A stretch of DNA of 13,930 bases from an uncultured Oscillospiraceae bacterium. GTDB lineage: Bacteria; Bacillota; Clostridia; Oscillospirales; Oscillospiraceae. Positions within the stretch are counted from its first letter, which is position 1; every line of letters starts with the position of its first letter. Shown here in pieces: positions 6,342 through 13,704 of this stretch. Where the stretch lies: assembly GCA_910588455.1 (NCBI GenBank), contig CAJUPG010000056.1:1-13930 (forward strand), in the 5' to 3' direction. The notes below the pieces were generated by a model. The model ran no database searches. It saw only the letters and a list, made by a program, of their open reading frames with translations, and had not been told where the DNA came from. A program made the translations under genes and the position numbers.

Positions 6342-6740
6342 ATGAGGGGAATTTCCAGGTATGCCAGGCTGTCACTGGCCGCGCTGGCGGTGTTTCTGCT
6401 GGGGATTTTCGGATATTTCCTGGCAAACCGCCCCGGAGACGCCCTCCCCTACACCGTCCAGACGGCGGGGAGCGCTTCCTCTCAGGTCCGGACGGACCAG
6501 TCCCCGGAGGAGGAGAACGCAGCGCCCGACAGCCTGCTGGAGGGAGAGCGGATCAACCTCAATACCGCCCCCGCCGCCGACCTGCGCCGCCTGCCCGGCA
6601 TTGGGGAGAAGCGCGCCCAGGCCATCGTGGACTACCGGGAGGAGCACGGGCCCTTTGAAAGCCTTGAGGCGCTGATGGAGGTCAGCGGCATCGGACCAGG
6701 GATCTTTGAGGGCGTGCGGGACTATATTTCAATCGATTAG
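6342..6740 (+). CDS. ComEA-like helix-hairpin-helix membrane protein
   Basis: A 132-residue protein with an N-terminal membrane anchor (about 9-27) and an acidic, low-complexity linker (about 40-68). The C-terminal tandem helix-hairpin-helix domain (70-131) contains INLNTAPAADLRRLPGIG (71-88) and the second hairpin VSGIGPG (114-120). The anchor plus this domain matches the DNA receptor ComEA of natural competence, which binds double-stranded DNA outside the membrane. The SLBB domain found between anchor and HhH domain in Bacillus ComEA is missing, so this is the short form. No comEC or other uptake gene is in the window, so a competence role is not shown here. The start at ATG 6342 has a G-rich ribosome binding site (6329-6334). 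The regulator gene starts nine bases after its stop. Confidence 0.85.
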   Translation: MRGISRYARLSLAALAVFLLGIFGYFLANRPGDALPYTVQTAGSASSQVRTDQSPEEENAAPDSLLEGERINLNTAPAADLRRLPGIGEKRAQAIVDYREEHGPFESLEALMEVSGIGPGIFEGVRDYISID

Positions 6741-6749
6741 GAGTTTGAC

Positions 6750-7448
6750 ATGGCAAAAATTTTAGTGGTAGACGACGAGCGGGTGCTGGTGAAGGGCATC
6801 AAGTTCAACCTGGAAAATGAGGGCTATCAGGTGGAGGTGGGCTACGACGGCGAGGAGGCCGTGGACAAGGCCCGGGATGGCGGCTTCGACCTGATTCTGC
6901 TGGACCTTATGATGCCGAAAATTGACGGACTCCAGGCCTGTATGCGCATCCGGGAATTTTCCACCGTCCCCATCATCATGCTCACCGCCCGGGGAGAGGA
7001 TACGGACAAGGTGATCGGCTTTGAGTACGGGGCCGACGACTATATTACCAAGCCCTTCAACCTGCTGGAGCTGAAGGCCCGGATCCGGGCCCTGCTGCGC
7101 CGGTCCGGAGTGGCGGCCCAGAACGCCAAAACCGGGGTGCTCACCGCCGGACACATCACCCTGGACCCGGGGGAGCGCTCCGCCAGGCGGGACGGCGCGC
7201 CGGTGGAGCTCACCGCCAAGGAATTCGATCTGATGGAGCTGCTGCTGCGCAACCCGGGGCGGGTGTACAGCCGGGAAAACCTTTTGAACGTTGTCTGGGG
7301 CTACGAATATATCGGCGACTACCGCACGGTGGACGTACACGTGCGCCGGCTGCGGGAAAAGCTGGAACTGGATCCGGCCAGCCCCCAGTATATCCGGACC
7401 AAATGGGGGGTCGGGTATTATCTGGCCAATCCGGAACAACAGAATTGA
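6750..7448 (+). CDS. OmpR/PhoP-family response regulator
   Basis: A 232-residue response regulator. The receiver domain has acidic residues Asp8, Asp9 and Glu10, phosphoacceptor Asp52 in LLDLMMP, Thr79 in MLTARG and Lys101 in ITKPF. The C-terminal winged helix (about 130-226) includes ELTAKEFDLMELLLRNPG (153-170) and the recognition helix YRTVDVHVRRLREKL (191-205). It ends in the usual WGVGYYL. Overall it resembles PhoP/WalR/ResD/MtrA-type regulators. TAGGAG (6738-6743) overlaps the preceding stop and fixes the ATG at 6750. The cognate kinase follows after a 16-base gap. Targets cannot be read from sequence; envelope or phosphate genes are typical for the type. Confidence 0.93.
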   Translation: MAKILVVDDERVLVKGIKFNLENEGYQVEVGYDGEEAVDKARDGGFDLILLDLMMPKIDGLQACMRIREFSTVPIIMLTARGEDTDKVIGFEYGADDYITKPFNLLELKARIRALLRRSGVAAQNAKTGVLTAGHITLDPGERSARRDGAPVELTAKEFDLMELLLRNPGRVYSRENLLNVVWGYEYIGDYRTVDVHVRRLREKLELDPASPQYIRTKWGVGYYLANPEQQN

Positions 7449-7464
7449 CGCCAGGCTGCTTGCG

Positions 7465-8901
7465 ATGAAACAGAAGAAAATTCCTTTTTTTGCCTCCCTG
7501 CAAGTAAAATACGCCTCCAGCTATCTGGTGATTTTCGCGGTGGTACTGGTGCTTCTGAACACCTACCCCATCATTGCCAGCCAGGACCTGCTGTTCGGCT
7601 CTAAGCGGGACTCCCTGAAGAGCCAGGCGGCGGTCATGAGCTCGGCGCTGATGGAACTGGAGACCCTCACCCCGGAGCAGGTGGAACGGGTTATGACCCT
7701 TTTGAACATCACCGGCCTGGAGCGGGTGCTGGTCACCGACCCGGCGGGTTTGGTGCTGTACGACAGCGCCCGGCCAGAGCGGGAGGAGGGCTACCAGTAC
7801 GCCCTGCTCCAGGAGGTGGTGCTGGCCCTGCGGGGATACGACGTGTTCCACAGCGCCTACCAGAGCCGCTGCTTCATCTCCACCGCGGCCTCCCCCATTA
7901 TTTACCGGGGCATGACCATTGGGGCCATTTATCTGTATGAGGCTGACCGCACCCAGGGGGAGCTGCTGCTGGCCCTTCAGCAGAATCTGCGCACCATCTC
8001 CCTGGTCATTGCCGTGGTGACCCTTCTGCTGAGCACCTTCTTTTCCCGGATGCTCACCGCCCGGATCACCGCCCTGCTTCGGGCCATCCGGATTGTGGGC
8101 GAAGGGGAGTACGGCCACCGGCTCCAGCCTGTGGGCCGGGACGAGATGGCCCACCTGGCGGATGAGTTCAATCAGCTCACCGACCGGCTCCAGGCCACGG
8201 AGGAGGTCCGCCGGCGCTTTGTGTCCGACGCCTCCCACGAGCTGAAAACCCCGCTGGCCTCCATTCAGCTGCTGGCCGACTCCATCCTGCAAAATCAGGA
8301 GATTGACCAGGCCACTGTGCGGGACTTTGTGTTTGACATCGGGGAGGAGGCCGGCCGCCTCACCCGGATTACCGAGCACCTGCTGGCCCTCACCCGGCTG
8401 GACAGCCTGCCCAAAGGGAGCACCGTCCCGGTGGATGTGTCCAAGGTGGCCCGCCGGGTGGCCGGCCAGCTGGAGCCGGTGGCCAGTGGGGCGGGGGTGG
8501 CCTTCCGGTTTTCCCTGAAGCCGGACTGCATCATCCAGTGCACCCCGGACGACCTGCATCAAATCTGCTTTAACCTGCTGGAAAACGCCATCAAGTACAA
8601 CGTCCCCGGAGGGAGCGTTCTGGTGGAGGTCTACCCCGACCAGGACCAGATTATTTTAGAAGTGGCGGACACCGGCGTGGGCATTCCCGAGGAGGATATG
8701 CCCAAAGTCTTTAACCGGTTTTACCGGGTGGATAAGGCCCGCTCCCGGGCTGCGGGGGGCACCGGGCTGGGGCTGTCCATCGTCCGGGACACGGTCCGCC
8801 GCCACGGGGGCTGGATTACGGTGCGGGCCAATCACCCGGCGGGCAGCGTGTTCACCGCCGGATTTCCCCGGTATGAGCCGCCGGAGGAGGGGGAGCCATG
8901 A
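7465..8901 (+). CDS. PhoR/ResE-like sensor histidine kinase
   Basis: A 478-residue membrane kinase with all catalytic boxes. First transmembrane helix about 17-34. Extracytoplasmic sensor about 35-175, whose pattern (VLVTDPAGLVLYDS at 88-101, STAASPI, GAIYLYEA) looks like a PDC/sCACHE fold. Second helix about 178-195, HAMP about 196-245. H box SHELKTPL with His258, N box with Asn374 (NLLENAIKYN), G1 box DTGVGI (402-407), F box FNRFYR (416-421) and G2 box GGTGLGLSIV (431-440). The ATG at 7465 has only a weak CCAGG upstream, so translation may depend on coupling to the regulator gene 16 bases before. The stop overlaps the next gene as ATGA. It should phosphorylate the regulator encoded at 6750-7448. 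Confidence 0.94.
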   Translation: MKQKKIPFFASLQVKYASSYLVIFAVVLVLLNTYPIIASQDLLFGSKRDSLKSQAAVMSSALMELETLTPEQVERVMTLLNITGLERVLVTDPAGLVLYDSARPEREEGYQYALLQEVVLALRGYDVFHSAYQSRCFISTAASPIIYRGMTIGAIYLYEADRTQGELLLALQQNLRTISLVIAVVTLLLSTFFSRMLTARITALLRAIRIVGEGEYGHRLQPVGRDEMAHLADEFNQLTDRLQATEEVRRRFVSDASHELKTPLASIQLLADSILQNQEIDQATVRDFVFDIGEEAGRLTRITEHLLALTRLDSLPKGSTVPVDVSKVARRVAGQLEPVASGAGVAFRFSLKPDCIIQCTPDDLHQICFNLLENAIKYNVPGGSVLVEVYPDQDQIILEVADTGVGIPEEDMPKVFNRFYRVDKARSRAAGGTGLGLSIVRDTVRRHGGWITVRANHPAGSVFTAGFPRYEPPEEGEP

Positions 8902-9380
8902 GACGTGCGTATTTGATTGTTCTGTCCCTTGCGCTGCTGGCCGCCTGCGCCGCCTCTCCGGGGCCGGAGCAGCAGGTCCAGCTCTATTTCGCCAGCACCC
9001 GGAACAGCGGAGCCTCTCTGGTGGCTCTGCCCTACCGGGGGGATGAGCCGTCCCCGGGGGTGGACGCGCTGCTGGCCGCCCTGCTGGCGGGGCCGCCGGA
9101 AAACGAAGAGGCCGCGTCCCCCTTCCCCCGGGGGCTGAGTGTACTGAGCTGGGAGCTGCGCACCGACGGGGTTTTGTCCCTGGATCTGTCCGAGCACTAC
9201 AGCGGTCTGAGCGACGTGTCGCTGACTTTGGCGGACTACTGTATCGTGCTCACCCTGGGCCAGCTGGACAGCGTGGAGCAGGTGGAAATTACGGTGGCGG
9301 GCCGGCCATTGAGCTACCGGAGTCATCCGGTTTTGTCCCCGGCGGAGGTTCTGCTGGAAACCGAGCTGAGTTTGTCATAA
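8898..9380 (+). CDS. GerMN-domain lipoprotein
   Basis: A 160-residue secreted lipoprotein. The short signal peptide MRRAYLIVLSL ends in a lipobox LAAC (Cys17). A single GerMN domain covers about 27-140: strand VQLYFAS (27-33), LVALPYRGD (41-49), the helix VDALLAALLAGPP (55-67) and the LSLDLSEHY strand (93-101). This domain occurs in the Bacillus germination protein GerM and in actinobacterial LpqB. The gene overlaps the kinase stop by four bases (ATGA), so it is translationally coupled to the two-component pair and is likely part of that pathway. A germination role is possible by name only. The gene is much shorter than GerM (two domains) or LpqB (with a beta-propeller). Confidence 0.85.
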   Translation: MRRAYLIVLSLALLAACAASPGPEQQVQLYFASTRNSGASLVALPYRGDEPSPGVDALLAALLAGPPENEEAASPFPRGLSVLSWELRTDGVLSLDLSEHYSGLSDVSLTLADYCIVLTLGQLDSVEQVEITVAGRPLSYRSHPVLSPAEVLLETELSLS

Positions 9381-9390
9381 AGTTTTTATC

Positions 9391-9437
9391 TAGGGGCGGA
9401 CATGAGCCGAAACGGGCGGCCAAAGGCCGCCCCTACA
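9391..9437. repeat. Small GC-rich inverted-repeat element
   Basis: The outer arms TAGGGGCGG (9391-9399) and CCGCCCCTA (9427-9435) are perfect 9-bp inverted repeats. An inner hairpin GGGCGGCC-AAA-GGCCGCCC (9414-9432) overlaps the right arm, so two folds compete. The CCGCCCCTACA end resembles short interspersed repeats that I recall being common between genes in Oscillospiraceae; only this one copy is visible. No coding potential, and no U-tract to make it a convincing terminator. Confidence 0.55.
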
Positions 9438-9485
9438 GGATGCCGCCAATTCCAATGCTTCTCCTCCGTGACCGGACGGTCCCCC

Positions 9486-9505
9486 TTTTCCAAATTGTCG
9501 GAAAA
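9486..9505. promoter_or_regulatory. Inverted repeat upstream of the rnf promoter
   Basis: TTTTCC (9486-9491) and GGAAAA (9500-9505) form a 6-bp inverted repeat with an 8-base spacer. It is centred about 24 bases upstream of the -35 box. It could be a regulator site for the rnf operon. It does not match the Rex consensus. Confidence 0.25.
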
Positions 9506-9519
9506 TCCCATAAGACAGC

Positions 9520-9548
9520 TTGCTTTTTCCAGCAAAATGGTGTATTAT
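9520..9548 (+). promoter_or_regulatory. Sigma-A promoter of the rnf operon
   Basis: TTGCTT (9520-9525), a 17-base spacer and TATTAT (9543-9548). The start point is predicted near 9555, with a 53-base leader carrying the ribosome binding site GGGAGGT at 9591-9597. Confidence 0.65.
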
Positions 9549-9607
9549 ATAGGGCGTTAAAATGCCAGATTCAATTCCAGCATAGTAACAGGGAGGTTGA
9601 AATTTGA

Positions 9608-10918
9608 ATGGGTAAATTTCTCAAACGCGCCGCACAAGGCGCGGACGTACCCCATGACAAGGGTACGTCAAACCTTGAGACGGTAGTCATGCCGCTGCCG
9701 TCTAAAATTACGCTGTCCATGGGCCAGCACATCGGCGCCCCCGCCGCGCCCTGCGTGGCCAAGGGCGACCAGGTATACGTGGGCAGCGTGGTGGGCAAGG
9801 CGGGGGGCTTTGTCTCCTGCGACATCCACTCCGGCGTCTCGGGCACCGTGTCCGAGATTACCACCATCACCGCCCCCAACGGGGCGGTCCAGACCGCCGT
9901 GGTCATCACCCCCGACGGCAAGCAGGAAAAAGATCCCGCCATCGCTCCGCCCCAGGTGACCGACATGAAATCCTTCGTGGACGCGGTCCGGGCCAGCGGC
10001 CTGGTGGGCCTGGGCGGCGCCGGGTTCCCCACGGCGGTGAAGCTCTCCCCCAAAAACCTGGACGAGATCGACACGCTGGTCATCAACGGCGCCGAGTGCG
10101 AGCCCTACATCACGTCCGACAACCGGTGTCTCATTGAGGACACCCATCACGTGCTCAACGGCGTAAAGCAGGTGATGAAATACTTAAACATCGGCAAATG
10201 CGTCATCGGCATTGAGGGCAACAAGCCCGAGGCCATCGCCAAGGTCCAGGCCGCCATCGACGACCCCAGGATTGAGGTCAAGACCCTGCCCTGCCGCTAC
10301 CCCCAGGGCGCGGAGAAAGTGCTCATTGAGAACTGCACCGGCCGGGAGGTCCCCTTCCCCGGCCTGCCCTCCGACGTGGGCGTGATTGTGATGAACGTCA
10401 CCTCCATCGCCTTTGTGTCCAAGTATCTGGAGACCGGTATGCCCCTGATCGCCAAGCGCCTCACCGTGGACGGCGATATTGTGAAAACCCCTCAGAACGT
10501 GGAAGTGCTCATCGGCACCCCCATCCGGGAGCTGCTGGACTTCTGCGGCGGCCTCACTGCCGAGCCGGGCAAGGTGCTCTACGGCGGCCCCATGATGGGC
10601 AACTGCGTCGCCAGCCTGGACCAGCCTATTCTGAAGAACAACAACGCGGTGCTGGCCTTCTCCAAGGAGCGCTCCCACACCCCCAAGGCCACCAACTGCA
10701 TCCACTGCGGCCGGTGCACCAACGCCTGTCCCCTGGGCCTGTCCGCCAAGGAGATCGTCCAGGCCTATAACAACGGCGACGTGGAGCTGCTGCAAAAGCT
10801 GAACGCGGACCTGTGTATGTCCTGCGGCACCTGCTCCTTCGTCTGTCCGGCCAAGCGGCCCCTGGCCCCCTCCATCGCTCTGGCCAAGATCATGATGAAG
10901 AACGGAGGGAAAAAGTGA
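9608..10918 (+). CDS. rnfC: Rnf electron-transport complex subunit C
   Basis: A 436-residue peripheral subunit that holds the NADH/FMN site and iron-sulfur clusters of the ferredoxin:NAD+ oxidoreductase. The N-terminal RnfC domain contains PLPSKITLSMGQHIGAP (29-45). The flavin/nucleotide-binding segment is GLVGLGGAGFPT (131-142). An SLBB-like region sits near 285-320. Two CxxCxxCxxxCP ferredoxin motifs follow, with Cys364, 367, 370, 374 and Cys403, 406, 409, 413, for two [4Fe-4S] clusters. The length fits the short clostridial RnfC rather than the long enterobacterial form with its repetitive C-terminal extension. The start is ATG 9608, ten bases after GGAGGT. It is the first gene of rnfCDGEAB, and its stop overlaps the rnfD start (TGATG). 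Confidence 0.96.
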   Translation: MGKFLKRAAQGADVPHDKGTSNLETVVMPLPSKITLSMGQHIGAPAAPCVAKGDQVYVGSVVGKAGGFVSCDIHSGVSGTVSEITTITAPNGAVQTAVVITPDGKQEKDPAIAPPQVTDMKSFVDAVRASGLVGLGGAGFPTAVKLSPKNLDEIDTLVINGAECEPYITSDNRCLIEDTHHVLNGVKQVMKYLNIGKCVIGIEGNKPEAIAKVQAAIDDPRIEVKTLPCRYPQGAEKVLIENCTGREVPFPGLPSDVGVIVMNVTSIAFVSKYLETGMPLIAKRLTVDGDIVKTPQNVEVLIGTPIRELLDFCGGLTAEPGKVLYGGPMMGNCVASLDQPILKNNNAVLAFSKERSHTPKATNCIHCGRCTNACPLGLSAKEIVQAYNNGDVELLQKLNADLCMSCGTCSFVCPAKRPLAPSIALAKIMMKNGGKK

Positions 10919-11844
10919 TGGATAACAAATTGATCGTAACTGCCGCCCCCCATATCACGGGTCCCGATACCACCCAGAAGATCATGGGCCGGGTGGCCGT
11001 CGCCCTGGTGCCCGCGCTGATTGCGTCGGTCATCATCTTTGGCTTCAACGCCCTGATTTTGACGGTGGTTACCGTGGCCTCCTGCGTGCTGTTTGAGTAC
11101 GGCTACTGCAAGCTGGTGGGCCGTGAGATCCCGGTGAGCGACCTGTCCGCCGTGGTCACCGGCCTGCTGCTGGCCTTCAACCTGCCCTCTACCCTCCCCT
11201 GGTGGATGGCGATCGTGGGCGCGTTCATCGCCATCGTCATTGTCAAGCAGCTTTTCGGCGGCCTGGGCTACAACTGCGCCAACCCCGCCATCGTGGGCCG
11301 CATCGCCCTGGCCATGGGCTTTGCCGGAAAAATGTCCGCCTACGGCTTCCCCGTGGACTCCACCTCCTCCGCCACCCCCCTGTCCTCCGCGGCGGAGAAC
11401 ATCGACTATGTGACCCTTCTGCTGGGCAACCACGGCGGCGTACTGGGTGAGACCTGCGCCATCGCCCTGCTGCTGGGCGGCGTCTATCTGATTGTCACCA
11501 AGGTCATCAGCCCCATGATCCCCGTTACTTATCTGGGCACTGTGGCGGTGCTGTCCCTGCTGGCCGGCCAGGACCCCATTTATCAGCTGCTCTCCGGCGG
11601 GCTGATGCTGGGCGCGTTCTTTATGGCCACCGACTATGTGACCTCCCCCACCACCGGCAAGGGCAAGCTGGTGTTCGGCATCGGCCTGGGCCTCATCACC
11701 TGCATGATCCGGTTCTTCGGCACCATGAACGAGGGCGTGTCCTTCGCCATCCTGCTGATGAACCTGCTCACCCCCTACATCGACGAGCTGACCCGCCAGG
11801 ATAAGCTGGGCATCGCCAAAGCGAAGAAGGAGGGGACGAAGTAA
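10918..11844 (+). CDS. rnfD: Rnf electron-transport complex subunit D
   Basis: A 308-residue integral membrane subunit (RnfD/NqrB family) with about eight to ten hydrophobic helices and the conserved GGLGYNCANPAIVGR segment (114-128). It carries covalent FMN through a phosphoester on Thr153: residues 147-153 (DSTSSAT) fit the ApbE flavinylation consensus Dxx(s/t)gAT, with Ser in place of the usual Gly. The start is the ATG sharing one base with the rnfC stop, with CGGAGGG (10904-10910) before it. The longer open frame starting at 10813 lies inside rnfC and is rejected. Known role in the family: one of the membrane flavin carriers tied to ion transport. The apbE flavin transferase needed for this is not in the window. 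Confidence 0.95.
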   Translation: MDNKLIVTAAPHITGPDTTQKIMGRVAVALVPALIASVIIFGFNALILTVVTVASCVLFEYGYCKLVGREIPVSDLSAVVTGLLLAFNLPSTLPWWMAIVGAFIAIVIVKQLFGGLGYNCANPAIVGRIALAMGFAGKMSAYGFPVDSTSSATPLSSAAENIDYVTLLLGNHGGVLGETCAIALLLGGVYLIVTKVISPMIPVTYLGTVAVLSLLAGQDPIYQLLSGGLMLGAFFMATDYVTSPTTGKGKLVFGIGLGLITCMIRFFGTMNEGVSFAILLMNLLTPYIDELTRQDKLGIAKAKKEGTK

Positions 11845-12374
11845 TGAACAACTGGAACCGTATGTTCAAGCCCATCGTGGTGCTGGGCCTGATCTGTGTC
11901 ATCGTCACCGGGGCCCTGGCGGCCACCAACAGCGTCACCGCGCCCATCATCGAAGAGGCCACCCGTCTGGCCCAGGAGCAGGCCCGGCAGGAGCTGCTCC
12001 CGGAGGCTGAGGGCTTTGAGAAGATTGAGGGCATCGACGTGGCCAACGTGTCCGACGTATACGCCGCCTCCAACGGGGTGGGCTATGTGGTCACCAGCGC
12101 CTCCAAGGGTTACGGCGGCACCATGACTGTCATGGTCTCCTTCACCCCGGAGGGAACCATCAAGCAGATTAAAGTGACCGAGCAGGCGGAGACCCAGGGC
12201 ATCGGCAGCAAGGTGGCCGGCGACGCCTCCTTCTGGGAGCGCTATGCCGGCCTGGAGGCCAAGCCCCTGGTGCTGGACCAGGACGTGGACCGTCTGAGCG
12301 GCGCCACCATCTCCAGCCGGGCCCTGACGGCGGCGGTGAATTCCGCCATCGACGGCTACAACGCGATACCTTGA
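11844..12374 (+). CDS. rnfG: Rnf electron-transport complex subunit G
   Basis: A 176-residue subunit with one N-terminal transmembrane helix (about 9-28) and an extracytoplasmic FMN-binding domain. The covalent flavin motif Dxx(s/t)gAT is complete: Asp149, Ser152-Gly-Ala-Thr155 followed by ISS. TQGIG (117-121) is the second conserved segment of FMN-binding domains. The start overlaps the rnfD stop (TAATG), and GAAGGAGGGG (11825-11834) precedes it. It passes electrons between the flavin of RnfD and the cytoplasmic/membrane clusters. Length and motif order are ordinary for the clostridial type. Confidence 0.95.
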   Translation: MNNWNRMFKPIVVLGLICVIVTGALAATNSVTAPIIEEATRLAQEQARQELLPEAEGFEKIEGIDVANVSDVYAASNGVGYVVTSASKGYGGTMTVMVSFTPEGTIKQIKVTEQAETQGIGSKVAGDASFWERYAGLEAKPLVLDQDVDRLSGATISSRALTAAVNSAIDGYNAIP

Positions 12375-12391
12375 AAGGCAGGTGAGGCATT

Positions 12392-13066
12392 ATGAGTAAT
12401 GAAAACAGCAAGCTGAAAATTTTAACCAACGGTATTTTGGCCGAAAACCCGGTTCTGCGCCTGGTGCTGGGCACCTGTCCCACCCTGGCCGTTACCACTA
12501 TGGCCTCCAACGGCATCGGCATGGGCCTGGCCGCCACCTTCGTGCTGTTGTGCTCCAACATCGTGATCTCCGCCCTGCGGAAAATCATCCCCGACCAGGT
12601 CCGTATCCCCGCGTACATCTCCGTCATTGCCGGCTTCGTGTCGGTGGTGCAGATGCTGGTAAAGGCCTTCGTGCCCAGCCTGGACGCCTCTCTGGGCGTG
12701 TATCTGCCCCTGATCGTGGTAAACTGCATTATCCTGGGCCGCGCTGAGATGTTCGCCTCCAAGAACAACGTGCTGGACTCCGCTCTGGACGGCATCGGCA
12801 TGGGCATCGGCTTTACCATCACCCTGACCATCATGGGCTCCATCCGCGAAATTTTAGGCGCAGGCACCTGGATGGCCGGCCTGGACGGGCTGCTGCCCTT
12901 CCTGCCCGCGGGCTTCAAGATTCAGATCCTGCCCGCCTCCATCGACCCCTTCAGCCTGATGACCAGCGCCCCCGGCGGCTTCTTCGTGTTCGGTATTCTG
13001 ATGGCTGCGGCCGTTTACCTCACCACCCCCAAGGCTGCTAAAACTGCGGAAGGAGGCGAGGCGTAA
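12392..13066 (+). CDS. rnfE: Rnf electron-transport complex subunit E
   Basis: A 224-residue membrane protein of the RnfE/NqrD family with six predicted helices. GTCP (Cys29) and VNCIILG (Cys112) provide two of the four cysteines known in the Rnf/Nqr family to hold an iron-sulfur cluster within the membrane; RnfA supplies the other two. The C-terminal tail is short and charged. It is the only rnf gene here not overlapping its upstream neighbour: a 17-base gap carries AGGTGAGG (12380-12387). Its stop overlaps the rnfA start (TAATG). It forms a pseudo-symmetric pair with RnfA. Confidence 0.95.
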   Translation: MSNENSKLKILTNGILAENPVLRLVLGTCPTLAVTTMASNGIGMGLAATFVLLCSNIVISALRKIIPDQVRIPAYISVIAGFVSVVQMLVKAFVPSLDASLGVYLPLIVVNCIILGRAEMFASKNNVLDSALDGIGMGIGFTITLTIMGSIREILGAGTWMAGLDGLLPFLPAGFKIQILPASIDPFSLMTSAPGGFFVFGILMAAAVYLTTPKAAKTAEGGEA

Positions 13067-13686
13067 TGGCACTCAAGCTTGCTTCTATCTTCTTCACCAT
13101 GATTTTGGTGGATAACTACGTCCTGGCAAAGTTCCTGGGTATCTGCCCCTTCCTGGGCGTGTCCAAAAAGCTGGACAGCGCCGTGGGTATGTCCCTGGCG
13201 GTTACCTTCGTCATGGTGGTGGCCACCGCCGCCACCTGGCCCATCCAGATGTTCCTGCTCACCCCCACCGACGCGGCGGGGAATCTGAAGTGGGATATGG
13301 GCTATCTCCAGACCATCGTGTTCATCCTGATTATCGCCATCCTGGTGCAGCTGCTGGAGAACGTGCTGAAGAAGTACATCCCCGCCCTGTACAAGTCCCT
13401 GGGTGTGTATCTGCCCCTGATTACCACCAACTGCACCATCCTGGGCGTGACCATCCTGAACATTGACAACGGCTACAACTTTATTGAGGCCATTGTCTGC
13501 GCCGCCGGCGCGGGCATCGGCTTCCTGGTGGCGATGGTGCTGTTCTCCGGCGTGCGCCGCCGGGTGGAGCAGGCCGTTACCCCCAAGTGCTTTGAGGGCC
13601 TGCCCATCACCCTGGTGGCCGCCGCGATTACCTCCCTGTCCTTCATGGGCTTCGGCGGGATCGTGGAGTCCATCTTCGGCGCGTAA
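13066..13686 (+). CDS. rnfA: Rnf electron-transport complex subunit A
   Basis: A 206-residue membrane protein of the RnfA/NqrE family with six predicted helices, homologous to RnfE in inverted topology. Diagnostic segments are LVDNYVLAKFLGICPFLGVS (14-33, Cys27) and GVYLPLITTNCTILG (113-127, Cys123). The two cysteines complete the membrane iron-sulfur cluster shared with RnfE. GGAGG (13052-13056) in the end of rnfE serves as its ribosome binding site, and the start overlaps the rnfE stop. Complete and ordinary in length. Confidence 0.96.
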   Translation: MALKLASIFFTMILVDNYVLAKFLGICPFLGVSKKLDSAVGMSLAVTFVMVVATAATWPIQMFLLTPTDAAGNLKWDMGYLQTIVFILIIAILVQLLENVLKKYIPALYKSLGVYLPLITTNCTILGVTILNIDNGYNFIEAIVCAAGAGIGFLVAMVLFSGVRRRVEQAVTPKCFEGLPITLVAAAITSLSFMGFGGIVESIFGA

Positions 13687-13704
13687 GTTAGGAGGGGTAA
13701 CATT

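Noticed and set aside
7210..8562. A 450-codon minus-strand open frame opposite the second regulator and kinase
   Set aside because: The composition (Gly, His, Gln, Pro, Val) is that of a shadow frame; the sense strand encodes intact regulator and kinase motifs.
9470..9481. Short hairpin GACC-GGAC-GGTC followed by a C/T-rich run, as a possible terminator of the GerMN operon
   Set aside because: The stem is only four to five base pairs and the following run is CCCC then TTTT, so it is too weak to call.
9486..9548. Possible Rex redox-repressor site at the rnf promoter
   Set aside because: No TTGTGA-N6-TCACAA-like sequence is present; only the unrelated TTTTCC/GGAAAA repeat is seen.
10184..11433. 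Minus-strand open frames opposite rnfC and rnfD (10184-10795 and 10765-11433)
   Set aside because: Gly/His/Val/Gln-rich shadow frames antisense to well-conserved rnf genes.
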